Shown: positions 1 to 9,488, counted from the first letter of the stretch. The stretch: 64,000 bases of DNA from Flavobacterium hankyongi (GCF_036840915.1 NZ_CP085725.1:3162001-3226000), one strand, 5' to 3'. The notes: generated by a model from the sequence alone, not told the origin. Made by a program: numbers and translations.

Positions 1-268
1 ATTTGCTGGTTTAGCTGCTTATAGTTCGAGTAAAGGAGCAGTAATTACTTTGTCAGAATTATTAGCAGAAGAATATAAAGAAAAAGAAATTGCTTTTAAT
101 GTTTTGGCTTTAGGTGCCGTGCAAACAGAAATGCTTCAAGAAGCTTTTCCTGGCTATCGAGCGCCAATAACAGCAAAAGAAATGGCTGACTATATTTTTA
201 ATTTTGCGTTGACTGGAAATAAATATTATAACGGAAAAGTGCTTCAGGTTTCTTCAACAACTCCTTAG
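1..268 (+). CDS. Short-chain dehydrogenase/reductase, C-terminal part
   Basis: The reading frame is already open at base 2, so only the C-terminal ~88 residues are in the window. It reads through YSSSK, which fits the catalytic YxxxK motif of the classical short-chain dehydrogenase family. This is followed by the usual helix (SELLAEEY) and by LALGAVQTEM, where these enzymes normally have a PG.V.T loop. The ATG at base 50 is internal, not a start. Substrate cannot be told from this fragment. The next gene starts 21 bases downstream on the same strand, so the two may be co-transcribed. Confidence 0.8.
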   Translation, partial: FAGLAAYSSSKGAVITLSELLAEEYKEKEIAFNVLALGAVQTEMLQEAFPGYRAPITAKEMADYIFNFALTGNKYYNGKVLQVSSTTP

Positions 269-289
269 CAATTGTGAATTCATAATTTA

Positions 290-883
290 ATGGACGTTTT
301 ATATAAATACATACCTGAGAATTCTGTTCCAATGTGTTTTGAGTTAATTAAAGCTAATCATGTGCATCTCAAAATTGTAAATGAACGTATTACAAGACAC
401 GGAGATTATCGTCGAGATACAGATGGTTCTCATGTTATTACAGTGAACTTTTCACAGAATAAATACAGGTTTCTAATCACATTAATTCATGAGATTGCCC
501 ATTTAGTAGCTTTTGAAAAGTATGGACGACAAATAAAACCACATGGAGATGAATGGAAAATGACTTTTCAAAGATTAATGGTTCCTTTTATTAGACCAGA
601 AATTTTTCCTAATAATTTACTTCCACTTATTGCAAGACATTTTAGGAATCCTAAAGCAAGTAGTGATACAGATACTACTTTGGCATTGGCCTTAAAACAA
701 TTTGACCCAATAAACGATAAAAATTATGTTTTCGAAATTCCTTATGGAAGTACATTTAGAATTCATAATGGGAAAATTTTTAAAAAAGTAGCGCTTAGAA
801 CAAAGCGAATAGAATGTTTAGAAATTGCAACTGGAAAAGTATATTTGTTTAACCCAAATGCTGAAGTTGAGCTGTTGAGTTAA
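290..883 (+). CDS. SprT-like zinc metalloprotease-domain protein
   Basis: This is a 197-residue cytoplasmic protein without a signal peptide. It contains HEIAH at residues 67-71, the HExxH zinc-binding helix, and a likely third ligand His85 in KPHGDEWK, the arrangement of the SprT-like family. The C-terminal half has CLEIATGKVYLFNP, resembling the small ribbon region of SprT proteins but without an obvious four-cysteine zinc site. The start ATG follows the preceding dehydrogenase stop by 21 bases, and manC follows about 50 bases later. Cellular substrate is unknown. SprT-like proteases in other organisms act on DNA-protein crosslinks, but that role is not shown here. Confidence 0.85.
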   Translation: MDVLYKYIPENSVPMCFELIKANHVHLKIVNERITRHGDYRRDTDGSHVITVNFSQNKYRFLITLIHEIAHLVAFEKYGRQIKPHGDEWKMTFQRLMVPFIRPEIFPNNLLPLIARHFRNPKASSDTDTTLALALKQFDPINDKNYVFEIPYGSTFRIHNGKIFKKVALRTKRIECLEIATGKVYLFNPNAEVELLS

Positions 884-903
884 AGTTTATCTTTGTACCT
901 TTG
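867..903 (+). promoter_or_regulatory. Two tandem Bacteroidota-type promoters for manC
   Basis: Two exact -7 boxes of the form TAnnTTTG lie back to back: TATCTTTG at 888-895 and TACCTTTG at 896-903. Each has a TTG element 18 bases upstream (867-869 and 875-877). The manC ATG is at 933. The boxes overlap the end of the SprT-like gene, so manC can be transcribed independently of it. Confidence 0.6.
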
Positions 904-932
904 CAAGCTTGTTACTTTGTAACTCAAATATT

Positions 933-1991
933 ATGAATAAAAATTATTATGCAATATTAATGGCCGGGGGAGTTGGTTCTCGCTTTTGGCCTGTGAGTAC
1001 TACAGAATTTCCAAAACAATTCCACGATATGTTGGGATCTGGGGAAACACTTATCCAAAAGACTTTTTCGAGATTAGCTAAACTTATTCCAGTTGAAAAT
1101 ATTTTAATATTAACGAATGAAAAGTACAATGACTTGGTTCTAGAGCAATTGCCTCAGGTAAAACAAGAACAAGTGTTGTTAGAGCCTGCTATGCGTAACA
1201 CGGCTCCATGTATTTTATATGCTTCGTTAAAAATTAAAAAGCAAAATCCCGATGCGGTAATGGTGGTGGCTCCAAGCGATCACTGGATTGAAGATGAAAT
1301 TGCTTTTACAAATAATTTGCAACAATGTTTTGATTTCTGTCAAAGCGAAAATGCATTAATGACATTGGGTATTCAACCAACATTTCCTAATACAGGGTTT
1401 GGATATATTGAATATGATAAAGCGGATTCGAATGCTGTTAAAAAAGTAAAGCAATTTAGAGAAAAACCTGATTATGAAACGGCTAAGTCTTTTTTAGAAA
1501 GTGGAAACTTTCTTTGGAATGGCGGAATCTTTATTTGGAGTGTAAAATCTATTGTGGAAGCTTTTGAAAAGTTTCAGCCTCAAATGAATGCATTATTCTT
1601 AAATGGATGGAATAGTTTTAATACTTCTAATGAAAAACAATTTATCGTAGATAACTATTCTTTAGCAGAAAATATTTCAATTGATTATGCAGTAATGGAA
1701 AATGCAAATAATGTGTATGTTTTACCGGCCACTTTCGATTGGAATGATTTAGGAACTTGGGGTTCATTACATGAAAAATTAGATAAAGATCATAATAATA
1801 ATGCAGTAGTTAATGCTAAAGTAGTATTAGAAAATGCATCGAATAACATTGTGCGTTCAGATGCTGATAAGTTAATTATCATCGACGGATTACACGATTA
1901 TATTATTGTAGATAGAGAGGGCGTTTTGTTAATTTATCCAAAGAGTAAAGAGCAAGATATTAAAGCTGTCGTTGCTAAGTTAGGTAACTAA
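933..1991 (+). CDS. manC: Mannose-1-phosphate guanylyltransferase
   Basis: The enzyme makes GDP-mannose from mannose-1-phosphate and GTP, a precursor for surface glycans. The N-terminal nucleotide-binding signature GGVGSRFWPVS is at residues 12-22, followed by PKQF. FREKP (around residue 170) and the WNGGIF and DWNDLGTW segments are typical of the family. At 352 residues it is the short, single-domain form without a fused isomerase. The frame stays open upstream to a TTG at 909, but that lies just after the -7 boxes, so the ATG at 933 is preferred. A bidirectional terminator follows at 2011-2042. Confidence 0.93.
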   Translation: MNKNYYAILMAGGVGSRFWPVSTTEFPKQFHDMLGSGETLIQKTFSRLAKLIPVENILILTNEKYNDLVLEQLPQVKQEQVLLEPAMRNTAPCILYASLKIKKQNPDAVMVVAPSDHWIEDEIAFTNNLQQCFDFCQSENALMTLGIQPTFPNTGFGYIEYDKADSNAVKKVKQFREKPDYETAKSFLESGNFLWNGGIFIWSVKSIVEAFEKFQPQMNALFLNGWNSFNTSNEKQFIVDNYSLAENISIDYAVMENANNVYVLPATFDWNDLGTWGSLHEKLDKDHNNNAVVNAKVVLENASNNIVRSDADKLIIIDGLHDYIIVDREGVLLIYPKSKEQDIKAVVAKLGN

Positions 1992-2010
1992 CAATTAAGC
2001 TTCACTAATA

Positions 2011-2042
2011 AAAAAATCTCATAAGAAATTATGAGATTTTTT
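2011..2042. terminator. Bidirectional terminator between manC and the Mla pair
   Basis: A 14-bp stem (AAAAAATCTCATAA at 2011-2024 pairing with 2029-2042) has a short loop, with A and T tracts on the two sides. It lies between convergent genes, so it can serve both manC (+) and the ABC ATPase (-). Confidence 0.85.
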
Positions 2043-2065
2043 TATTTAAATGTTTATAGCAATTA

Positions 2066-2833
2066 TTAAATTCCTTCCTTTAATACCGCTTCGCGAACTT
2101 TTTTGAATAATTCAGAGGAGTATACAAAATCAGTAACAGCTTCGTTATCGGTTTTGAAAATTTGCGTTTTATCTCCTTCCCATGCTTTTAAGCCATTTTT
2201 CAAAAAAACAATTTTATCTCCAATTTCCATTACAGAGTTCATGTCGTGCGTATTAATGACGGTTGTGATGTTGTACTCTTTCGTAATTTCCTGAATAAGA
2301 TTGTCAATTACAATAGCTGTTTTTGGGTCAAGCCCAGAGTTGGGTTCGTCACAAAATAAATATTTCGGATTGTTTACAATAGCGCGAGCAATAGCTACAC
2401 GTTTTTGCATACCTCCAGAAATTTCAGATGGTTTCTTATGATGTGCATCAATTAGATTTACTCTTTCTATAACAAAATCTACACGTTCTTTTATTTCTTT
2501 GACTGTTTTGTGTGTGAACATCTTTAATGGAAATCCTATGTTTTCTTCAACAGTCATTGAATCAAATAAAGCACTTCCTTGAAAAACCATTCCTATTTCG
2601 GTACGTAATTCACGTCGTTCATCGTCGGACATTTCAGAATAAATACGACCGTCAAAAGAAATCGTGCCACTATCTACTTGATGAATTCCCAATAAAGATT
2701 TTAAAAAAACTGTTTTACCAGAACCTGATTGACCAATAATTAAATTGGTCTTTCCAGCTTCCAACGTAGTCGAAATTCCTTTTAACACCATTTGCTCTCC
2801 AAATGATTTTTTTATGTCTTTAACTTCAATCAT
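2066..2833 (-). CDS. mlaF: MlaF-like ABC transporter ATP-binding protein
   Basis: A 255-residue ABC ATPase. Walker A GQSGSGKT is at residues 34-41, the signature SGGMQKR near 140 and the Walker B/D-loop segment FCDEPNSGLDP near 165. The SGGMQKR form of the signature is typical of the Mla/Mce phospholipid transport ATPases. It lies two bases downstream of the permease gene, so the pair forms one operon. Such complexes move phospholipids between the outer and inner membranes. An MCE-domain substrate-binding protein is not in this window. The symbol is given by similarity only. Confidence 0.85.
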   Translation of the reverse strand: MIEVKDIKKSFGEQMVLKGISTTLEAGKTNLIIGQSGSGKTVFLKSLLGIHQVDSGTISFDGRIYSEMSDDERRELRTEIGMVFQGSALFDSMTVEENIGFPLKMFTHKTVKEIKERVDFVIERVNLIDAHHKKPSEISGGMQKRVAIARAIVNNPKYLFCDEPNSGLDPKTAIVIDNLIQEITKEYNITTVINTHDMNSVMEIGDKIVFLKNGLKAWEGDKTQIFKTDNEAVTDFVYSSELFKKVREAVLKEGI

Positions 2834-2835
2834 AA

Positions 2836-3585
2836 TTAATTAGTTAAAAGAAGTTGTGTTAAAATATAATTGCACAAAATAATCACTACAGATGTCCAAA
2901 CAAACGAAATCGTACTTGCTTTACCTACTTCGAGAGCTCCACCTTTCATATAATAACCGTGAAAAGAAGGAATCGTAGCTAATAAAAAGGCAAAAACAAT
3001 AGTTTTTATAAAGGCATAGGTAACGTGAAACGGAATAAATTCGGTTTGAATACCATTTATAAACTCATCAGCAGTAGCAAAGCCACCATAAACAGCCGCC
3101 AACCATCCGCCAAAAACACCTAAAAACATACTTAATCCAATTACAAAAGGGTAAAGCATTAGTGCAACAAGTTTAGGGAAAACCAAATAGTTTAACGAGT
3201 TTACCCCCATTACTTCTAATGCATCAATTTGTTCAGTAACACGCATTGTTCCAATACTCGATGTAATGAAAGAACCCATTTTGCCTGCCATAATGATTGA
3301 AATAAATGTTGGTGCAAATTCTAAAATTACTGATTGCCTTGTAGCAAATCCAATTAAATATTTTGGAATTAATGGATTGGTTAAATTTAAAGCGGTTTGA
3401 ATAGAAACTACTCCTCCTACGAAGAAAGAAATAAACGATACAATTCCTAATGAATCTATTACTAAATCATCGATTTCTTTAAATATTAGGCTTCGCATTA
3501 CCGCCCATTTGGTGGGTTTTTTGAAGATCTCTTGAAGCATTAAAAAGTATCTTCCTATTTGCGATAAGTAACGGATTAACATCAT
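2836..3585 (-). CDS. mlaE: MlaE-family ABC transporter permease
   Basis: A 249-residue integral membrane protein with about five hydrophobic segments. The central segment around residues 95-140 (SVILEFAPTF..IIMAGKMGSFITSSIGTMRVTEQIDALEVMG) is the conserved core of the MlaE permease family, including the E-Q-I-D-A-L-E-V-M-G signature. It is the first gene of a two-gene operon with the ATPase. There are two adjacent candidate ATGs at the start (3585 and 3582) that cannot be separated. Expected role: phospholipid transport across the inner membrane. Confidence 0.9.
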   Translation of the reverse strand: MMLIRYLSQIGRYFLMLQEIFKKPTKWAVMRSLIFKEIDDLVIDSLGIVSFISFFVGGVVSIQTALNLTNPLIPKYLIGFATRQSVILEFAPTFISIIMAGKMGSFITSSIGTMRVTEQIDALEVMGVNSLNYLVFPKLVALMLYPFVIGLSMFLGVFGGWLAAVYGGFATADEFINGIQTEFIPFHVTYAFIKTIVFAFLLATIPSFHGYYMKGGALEVGKASTISFVWTSVVIILCNYILTQLLLTN

Positions 3586-3693
3586 AATCAGTGTTCAGTG
3601 TTCAGGTTGCAGTATTCAGTATAAATACTGTGTGGTAAAAGTAGTACTTTTTGATGAAAATCTAAACTCTGAATACTGTTAGCTGTATACTGA

Positions 3694-4545
3694 TTACTTG
3701 AAAATCTTAGCCTTTATTTTTTTCCAACGATAAGCTCTTACAAATTTTGCCTGTTCTGGAGTTACCAACATGGTTTTGTTGTCGGCTTTTGCTTTCCAGA
3801 ATCCTTTAATGTAATCAATAAATAATAGTGGTTTTCCTTTGCGCATGGCCAATTTTAAAGAAGCAACCGCTGTGATGAAAAATCCGTAACCTAAAGTGTA
3901 AAAGGCTTCACCTTGTTTGTAACGAGATGCTTGATTATAATTAGCTCCTGTAGGTTTTAAATGTTTTACTTTTAAAGATTCATCGGTCACAATTTTCCAA
4001 TCATAAAACTTGCAAAGTAATTCATCAACCGTGTCCCAACCCATTGCAGGTTTTAAACCACCAATTTGTTTGAAAGTTTCTTTTCGGTAGGCTTTAAAAG
4101 CACCACGAATATGATCTTTATCCGTTAAATTTTCTAAAATCCATTCGTCGTTTTTTTCGATGTAGGCAAATCCACCAGCCATACCAATTTTGGCATCATT
4201 TTTAAAATGATTGATAATCGTTTCAAAATAATTGGAAGGGAAAATCAAATCAGAATCTCCTTTCACCATAATATCATAATCATCATCAAGTGTTGCTAAT
4301 CCAGTATGAAAAGCCTGTATTACTTTACTTCCTGGTAAATGAATCGCTTCCGATTTTTTTTCAACCAACGAAATCCAAGAATGTTTAGCCATAAACTCCT
4401 GAACAATTTCCTTTGTTTTATCGGTCGAATTATCATTGACAATCACAGCTTTTTTAGGTAAAACAGTTTGATTTACCAATGATTCTAAGGTTAAACCAAT
4501 GAACTTTTCTTCATTGTGAGCAGGTATGACGATATAGTAATTCAT
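3694..4545 (-). CDS. Family 2 glycosyltransferase
   Basis: A 283-residue GT-A fold enzyme. It starts with YYIVIPAHNEEKFIGLTLES, the usual nucleotide-sugar binding start of family 2, has NDNSTDKT near residue 40, and a DxD-type KGDSDL near residue 95. The later GWDTVDELL segment fits the acceptor-site ED/WD motif of the family. It is transcribed away from the next glycosyltransferase gene at 4596. The sugar and acceptor are unknown. Its setting beside FkbM, flippase and another transferase suggests surface glycan synthesis. Confidence 0.87.
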   Translation of the reverse strand: MNYYIVIPAHNEEKFIGLTLESLVNQTVLPKKAVIVNDNSTDKTKEIVQEFMAKHSWISLVEKKSEAIHLPGSKVIQAFHTGLATLDDDYDIMVKGDSDLIFPSNYFETIINHFKNDAKIGMAGGFAYIEKNDEWILENLTDKDHIRGAFKAYRKETFKQIGGLKPAMGWDTVDELLCKFYDWKIVTDESLKVKHLKPTGANYNQASRYKQGEAFYTLGYGFFITAVASLKLAMRKGKPLLFIDYIKGFWKAKADNKTMLVTPEQAKFVRAYRWKKIKAKIFK

Positions 4546-4574
4546 TTTTCAATAAAGTAATGTACAAATATCCT

Positions 4575-4582
4575 TATTTTTG
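4575..4582 (+). promoter_or_regulatory. -7 box upstream of glycosyltransferase gene
   Basis: TATTTTTG is an exact TAnnTTTG box 13 bases before the ATG at 4596. An in-frame ATG at 4560 lies upstream of this box and therefore would not be in the transcript, which decides the start at 4596. A matching -33 element is not clear. Confidence 0.45.
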
Positions 4583-4595
4583 TGGGATTAGAAAA

Positions 4596-5717
4596 ATGAA
4601 ACCTTTGAGAAAGAAACAAATTGCTTTTGTCGAAATGGAAACCCATTCAGCTTTGTTAGAGCAATGGTTTTTGTTGGTTTGTAAAATGTATCAAATTGAT
4701 TTTCATTTTTTTGTAAGTCAAAAGGTTTGTGATAAACTTACGGCAATCCCAAAAGAACATTTAACAATTATCTCTTCGGTAGCGGAAACCAATTTTTCAA
4801 CCTATGATGGAGTAGTAGTTAATACTTTGCATCGTGATTTTTCAGCTTATCAAAAGTTATTCAAGGAAAAACCGGTTTTGTGTTTGGTACATAATTTAAA
4901 TTTCAGTTTGTTTTTTAAAAGTATTTCGTTGAGAAATATTTTAAGGGAAAAGGAACGATTCACATATTTCTTGAAACTATACTTGAAGGAAAAAATAGCT
5001 TCAAAAAGAAAATTGATTTCTGGAGCTAAAAAGTTTGGAGTGATTTCAGCTTCGGCTTTGGAAACGATTAAAAAAGATGGAGCTTTTGTTGGTAAATCAG
5101 CTTTAATTCAGATGAATTACTGTCAAAATTCTGAGTTTCCAACTTCGGAAGTAATCGAAATTGTTATGCCAGGCAATGTGTCAAGAAAGCGAAAAGACAT
5201 CGATTTAATTTTTAGAATTATTGAAAAACTCCAACCAACCTCTAAACTACATTTTGTTTTTTTGGGCAAACCTGAAAATGAAAAAGTACTTAACCAATTA
5301 GAGTTATTGAAACTAAAATGTAACTCAAATATATCGATTACATATTATCATAGATTTATTCCTTGGGAAGAGTATAGTAATATTATTGCCAAAGCGCATT
5401 TGTTATTATGTCCAATTAAAAAAAATACTTCTTTTTATTGGGTCGATGAGGTGTATGGAAGTACAAAAGTAAGTGGGGCAGAAGCCGATTGTATTTATAA
5501 TGGTAAAATTGGAATTTTTCCTTCGTCTTACCCAAAAATGGATTGGCACAATTGGAGTTACGAGAGCGAATCTGATTTGTTGCGAGTTTTGCAAAATATA
5601 ACAAGTGAAGATCTCAAAAAGGAATATCAAAAACTAAAACCTTTTGTAGAAAAATATACCTTTGATAAAGTAAAAACCGAATTGGAAAAACAATTGATAG
5701 AATTAACAGAAAACTGA
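4596..5717 (+). CDS. Probable glycosyltransferase (family not assigned)
   Basis: A 373-residue cytoplasmic protein. The first half has no recognisable signature. The C-terminal half (IEIVMPGNVSRKRKDIDLIF, LHFVFLGKP, and AHLLLCPI with KVSGAEADCIY) has the layout of a GT-B C-terminal nucleotide-sugar binding domain. It abuts the FkbM methyltransferase gene with no gap, which argues for a shared glycan pathway. It could be an unrelated Rossmann-like protein. The start follows from the -7 box at 4575-4582. Confidence 0.6.
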   Translation: MKPLRKKQIAFVEMETHSALLEQWFLLVCKMYQIDFHFFVSQKVCDKLTAIPKEHLTIISSVAETNFSTYDGVVVNTLHRDFSAYQKLFKEKPVLCLVHNLNFSLFFKSISLRNILREKERFTYFLKLYLKEKIASKRKLISGAKKFGVISASALETIKKDGAFVGKSALIQMNYCQNSEFPTSEVIEIVMPGNVSRKRKDIDLIFRIIEKLQPTSKLHFVFLGKPENEKVLNQLELLKLKCNSNISITYYHRFIPWEEYSNIIAKAHLLLCPIKKNTSFYWVDEVYGSTKVSGAEADCIYNGKIGIFPSSYPKMDWHNWSYESESDLLRVLQNITSEDLKKEYQKLKPFVEKYTFDKVKTELEKQLIELTEN

Positions 5718-6482
5718 ATGTTACAAAATTTAATCAAATTAGCTTATAAATACTGGCCGTCTTTATATAAAAAAAGATATTACAAAACATTGTCTTCTCT
5801 AAAAACTGGAGACTACAAATGCGAACCTGAATTGCTTTACATTCAGCAAGTTTTAAAGCCAGATTCAGTATTTATAGATATTGGAACAAATAAAGGTATT
5901 TATCTGTATCAGGCAGAAAAGAATATATCAAGTGGAAAAATTATTGGTTTTGAACCCAACAAAAGTCTGGTAAATTATATTAAACCCTTATTTCCTAAAG
6001 TGGATATTTATCCGTTGGCAGTGTCTTCAAAATCAGGGACAGCCGTTTTAAATATTCCCAAAAAAGGAAATGGATTGCAAGATACACGAGCATCACTCGA
6101 AGCGATGGGTGAGGATGTGGAGAAAGTAGAAATCCAAATGGTTACACTTGACGAATTTGTGCAAGAGAAAGGATTGTCTAAAATTGATGTAGTCAAAATT
6201 GACGTCGAAGGTCACGAATTTGATACTATAAAAGGATGTGTAAGTATTTTACAAACTATTAAGCCAACATTCATCATTGAAATAGAATTGCGTCATGCTC
6301 ACTACCCAATTAACGAGATTTTCGACTTTATTCTGAATTTTGGGTATGAAGTATTTTATTTTGATAGAAAAACATTAGCCTTAAAACCTTTTGAAGTTTC
6401 ACAAATGTCCGATTTTCAAAAAGACGAGTATTTGAACGATTTTAATAAGTACATCAATAACTTTATTTTTATTGCTAAGTAG
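5718..6482 (+). CDS. FkbM-family methyltransferase
   Basis: A 254-residue SAM-dependent methyltransferase. Motif I is VFIDIGTNKGIYLYQ near residue 51, with GFEPN near 79. The family-specific VDVVKIDVEGHEFDTIKG segment lies near 157, followed by PTFIIEIE. FkbM enzymes usually O-methylate sugars or polyketides. Here the neighbours point to methylation of a surface glycan. It starts directly after the stop of the preceding gene, so the two are translationally linked. Confidence 0.9.
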   Translation: MLQNLIKLAYKYWPSLYKKRYYKTLSSLKTGDYKCEPELLYIQQVLKPDSVFIDIGTNKGIYLYQAEKNISSGKIIGFEPNKSLVNYIKPLFPKVDIYPLAVSSKSGTAVLNIPKKGNGLQDTRASLEAMGEDVEKVEIQMVTLDEFVQEKGLSKIDVVKIDVEGHEFDTIKGCVSILQTIKPTFIIEIELRHAHYPINEIFDFILNFGYEVFYFDRKTLALKPFEVSQMSDFQKDEYLNDFNKYINNFIFIAK

Positions 6483-6498
6483 TTATGAATTATAAGTT

Positions 6499-6838
6499 AT
6501 GAGTGAAAGTATTGTGAAAAATAAAAGTTATCAATTAGCTCTTGATGGAGTTAATTTGTTTAAACTTTTACAAGAAAGAAAAGAGTTTATGTTAAGTAAA
6601 CAATTTTTACGTTCAATAACTTCTGTTGGAGCAAATGTTCGTGAAGCTATTAATGCACAATCAAAAGCAGATTTTATTCATAAATTGTCTATTTCACAAA
6701 AGGAATGTGATGAAAGTTTCTGAATATATTTCAGAAAATGAATTTCATCCTATTTTTAATCAAACACAAGAAGTTTTAAGAATCATCAGAAGCATAATAA
6801 TAACATCAAAGAAAACCAGAAACAGTTTTGAATTATAA
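6499..6838 (+). pseudogene. Four-helix-bundle (23S intervening-sequence type) protein, frameshifted
   Basis: The first 74 codons (MSESIVKNKSYQLALDGVNL... through SVGANVREAINAQSKADF and SQKECDES) match the small four-helix-bundle protein family often called 23S rRNA-intervening-sequence proteins. The frame then hits TGA at 6721. The remaining C-terminal helix (EVLRIIRSIIITSKKTRNS) continues in the next frame to 6838. A single indel near 6710-6725 explains this, so the gene is probably broken. It sits between glycan genes, a common location for this family in Bacteroidota. Confidence 0.7.
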
Positions 6839-6886
6839 GTTGAGAAGTAAAACTCATAACTCATAACCCATAACTCATAACTCAAC

Positions 6887-8353
6887 ATGAGCGTAGTAGC
6901 AAGGCAAAGTTTAAAATACAGTATCGTAGGTTATTTCAGTACATTGATAGGTATACTGTCGACTGTATTTTTATATCCTGAGGATTTGGATTTTGCAGGT
7001 AAAATACAATATATTCTGCCAACTGCGTTATTGACTTTACCATTGGTTACTTTTGGGATTATGCACGCTAATGTTCGGTTTTATCCTAAAATGGAGGAGT
7101 CGCAAAACCAACACAATCTTTTAAAATATTCGATTTGGTTTATCCTCAGAAATTTTGTAATTATTACTATTTTGTTTTGGGGGCTATCTTATTTTATAGA
7201 ACAAATCAGAGAAACCCAATTTTACAATTTTGCTCAGTATATTTTCCCAACAATATTGTGTTTGGCACTCATTCAGTTGTTCTCAAGGTTTATTTCGATT
7301 AAAAAACGAATAGTAGTACCTAATATTTTCGAAAACGTATTTCCCAAGTTAGGATTAATTTTTGCTTTTGGAGCCTATTTCTTTTGTAAAGTAGAAGCCA
7401 CTACAGCTATTTGGATAGTAGTCCTGTTCTTTGTGTTGGCGCTTGTAGGGATGTTTTTCTATGTTCAACGTTTGGATAGATTTACTGGAAAAACATCATT
7501 CAAGTTTTTAAAAGAAGATAATTTCCAGAAAGAACTAATGCAATATTCCTTCTATACCTTCTTTGGAAGTTTGGGGTCGATTGTAGCATTAAACATTGAT
7601 GCCTTTATGATAGGTGAGTTTATCGACGATTTTTCGCAATTAGCAATTTACAACACTTCAGCCAATTTAGTACGTATGATTACCGTTCCAGCATTGGGAG
7701 TGTACACAATTTCAGCACCTATTATTGCGAAGTATATCGAAGAAGATAATATGGCCGACCTAAAAACTCTGCACCATAAAACATCGTTCTATTTATTTAC
7801 TATGGGAACTGTGTTGTTTGGGTTAGTGGCAGTAGGAATCGAGGATTTATTCTTTTTGATGAAAAACGGAGAAGATTTGGTGCTAGGATTGCCTGTTGTC
7901 TATATCCTTGGTTTTGCACTTTTGTTTGATTTGGCTACGGGATTCAATGGTTACATTATTACTAATTCGAAATATTATAAATTCAATAATACTACCACAA
8001 TAGCGTTGGCATTACTGACCATTCTAAACAATCTGATTTTTTTATTGGTTTTTAAAATGGGTATTACTGGAGTGGCTATTGCCACATCCATTTCGCTAAC
8101 GGTTTACAACCTGATAAAAATTGGTTTTAATTATAAAAAGTTTGGAGTACATCCTTTTAGTATAAGATATTTTTATGTATTAGGGCTTTTAATTGTAGTG
8201 TTGGTCGTTGGAAAATTTCTGCCCGACTTTGATAATAAATTTATATCACTATGTTACAAACCTGTAGTTGCCTTTTTAATTTTTGCTTTAGGAAACCAAA
8301 TTTTTAAAATTATTTCTATTAAGGACGTATTGCCTAAATCTTTGATGAAGTAA
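6887..8353 (+). CDS. Wzx-like polysaccharide flippase (MOP superfamily)
   Basis: A 488-residue membrane protein with 12-14 hydrophobic segments and short charged loops. The N-terminus (RQSLKYSIVGYFSTLIGILSTVFLYP) and the ALNIDAFMIGEFIDDFSQLAIYNTS segment near residue 240 are typical of oligosaccharide flippases and polysaccharide biosynthesis exporters. It would move lipid-linked glycan units across the inner membrane. The 48 bases before it contain short direct repeats of CATAACT. It is the last gene of the glycan group. Confidence 0.87.
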   Translation: MSVVARQSLKYSIVGYFSTLIGILSTVFLYPEDLDFAGKIQYILPTALLTLPLVTFGIMHANVRFYPKMEESQNQHNLLKYSIWFILRNFVIITILFWGLSYFIEQIRETQFYNFAQYIFPTILCLALIQLFSRFISIKKRIVVPNIFENVFPKLGLIFAFGAYFFCKVEATTAIWIVVLFFVLALVGMFFYVQRLDRFTGKTSFKFLKEDNFQKELMQYSFYTFFGSLGSIVALNIDAFMIGEFIDDFSQLAIYNTSANLVRMITVPALGVYTISAPIIAKYIEEDNMADLKTLHHKTSFYLFTMGTVLFGLVAVGIEDLFFLMKNGEDLVLGLPVVYILGFALLFDLATGFNGYIITNSKYYKFNNTTTIALALLTILNNLIFLLVFKMGITGVAIATSISLTVYNLIKIGFNYKKFGVHPFSIRYFYVLGLLIVVLVVGKFLPDFDNKFISLCYKPVVAFLIFALGNQIFKIISIKDVLPKSLMK

Positions 8354-8436
8354 TCATCATAATTTCATTCTCCTTTACAAATAATATTCAATTTTAGATT
8401 CTAAAAAAGATAGTATCATTCTTATTTGCTTTTTAA

Positions 8437-8444
8437 TAAATTTG
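8437..8444 (+). promoter_or_regulatory. -7 box for secreted protein gene
   Basis: TAAATTTG, an exact TAnnTTTG box, lies 24 bases before the ATG at 8469. The -33 element is weak. Confidence 0.4.
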
Positions 8445-8468
8445 TGTCAATTAATTAAGTAAACTAAT

Positions 8469-9488
8469 ATGGAAAAAAACTACATTTTTTTTGGGAAAAG
8501 AATCAATGCAATTGTTTCAATTGTTCTTTTAAGCTTATGTCCTTTTGAAGGTATTTCTCAAGTTATTTATTCAAATGGGCCATTTTCGACAGGGACGAAT
8601 CACGCCGCTACAAGTACAACAGCACCTACAGGTTATACTTGGTCAGAGTTAGAATTGCCTAGTGGAACTTTAGGTTTTTCGGGCTTTTATAACAATGCGG
8701 CTACAAATGACTTTTCGATTGCTGATGATTTTGTTGTGCCAGCTGGGGCAACTTGGAATTTAACAAACGTTAATTTTTATGGTTATCAAACAAATTATGC
8801 AGGGGCTACTCCTCCTATTGACGCCGTAAGAGTTAGAATTTGGAATGGTGATCCATCTTCAGGAACAGCAACAGTTGTATATGGTAACATGACTGCAAAT
8901 GTGTATAATGCTGCTGGTTCTGGTGAAGAATTTGTTTACAGAGTGGCCAATACAACTGGTACAACAAGAAAAATTTGGCGTTTCAATACTACTATTTCAA
9001 CTTCGCTTACAGCAGGTACTTATTGGATTGAATTTCAGGTTCATGCAACAAATGATTCTAGTGCTTTTATTCCTCCTATAACTATATTAGGTACACAAAG
9101 TGATCCATCATGGAATGCAAAACAACGTAATGCATCAACCTGGTCTGGTTTAGTTGACACGGGAAGTAGTTCTAATAAAGCGTTACCTTTTCAATTAATA
9201 GGTTCAATAACATTAGGGTTAACTTCTAATGCTTTAGCTTCAAATTTTACTATGTATCCAATGCCTGTTAGAGAGGTTTGTAATTTTAAATTAAAACAAG
9301 ATGCCTCTATCAAAGCAAAATTAGTCTCTATTTATGATTTAAATGGTAGGTTAATTCAACAAGAGAACGTAGTTAATGAACAGGAGTTTTCGGTGTCAAC
9401 AAATACTTTGCAAACAGGTGTTTATTTATTGAAGATTTTAGATCAAAATGATAAAATTATTTTTAGTGACAAGTTAATTAAAGCATAG
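8469..9488 (+). CDS. Secreted protein with type IX sorting domain
   Basis: A 339-residue protein with a signal peptide ending near residue 31 (FEGISQ). The mature part is rich in T, S, N and G, with a beta-rich domain (FSIADDFVVPAGATWNLTNVNFYG) of unknown function. The C-terminus from about residue 255 (NFTMYPMPVREVCNFKL...VSIYDLNGRLIQ...LQTGVYLLKI...KLIKA) is a type A type IX secretion sorting domain, with MYPMP instead of the commoner YPNP. The protein is therefore expected on the cell surface or outside. A strong terminator follows. Confidence 0.85.
   Translation: MEKNYIFFGKRINAIVSIVLLSLCPFEGISQVIYSNGPFSTGTNHAATSTTAPTGYTWSELELPSGTLGFSGFYNNAATNDFSIADDFVVPAGATWNLTNVNFYGYQTNYAGATPPIDAVRVRIWNGDPSSGTATVVYGNMTANVYNAAGSGEEFVYRVANTTGTTRKIWRFNTTISTSLTAGTYWIEFQVHATNDSSAFIPPITILGTQSDPSWNAKQRNASTWSGLVDTGSSSNKALPFQLIGSITLGLTSNALASNFTMYPMPVREVCNFKLKQDASIKAKLVSIYDLNGRLIQQENVVNEQEFSVSTNTLQTGVYLLKILDQNDKIIFSDKLIKA

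Noticed and set aside
4560..4595. Earlier ATG for the glycosyltransferase gene
   Set aside because: It lies upstream of the exact -7 box at 4575-4582, so it would not be transcribed from that promoter.
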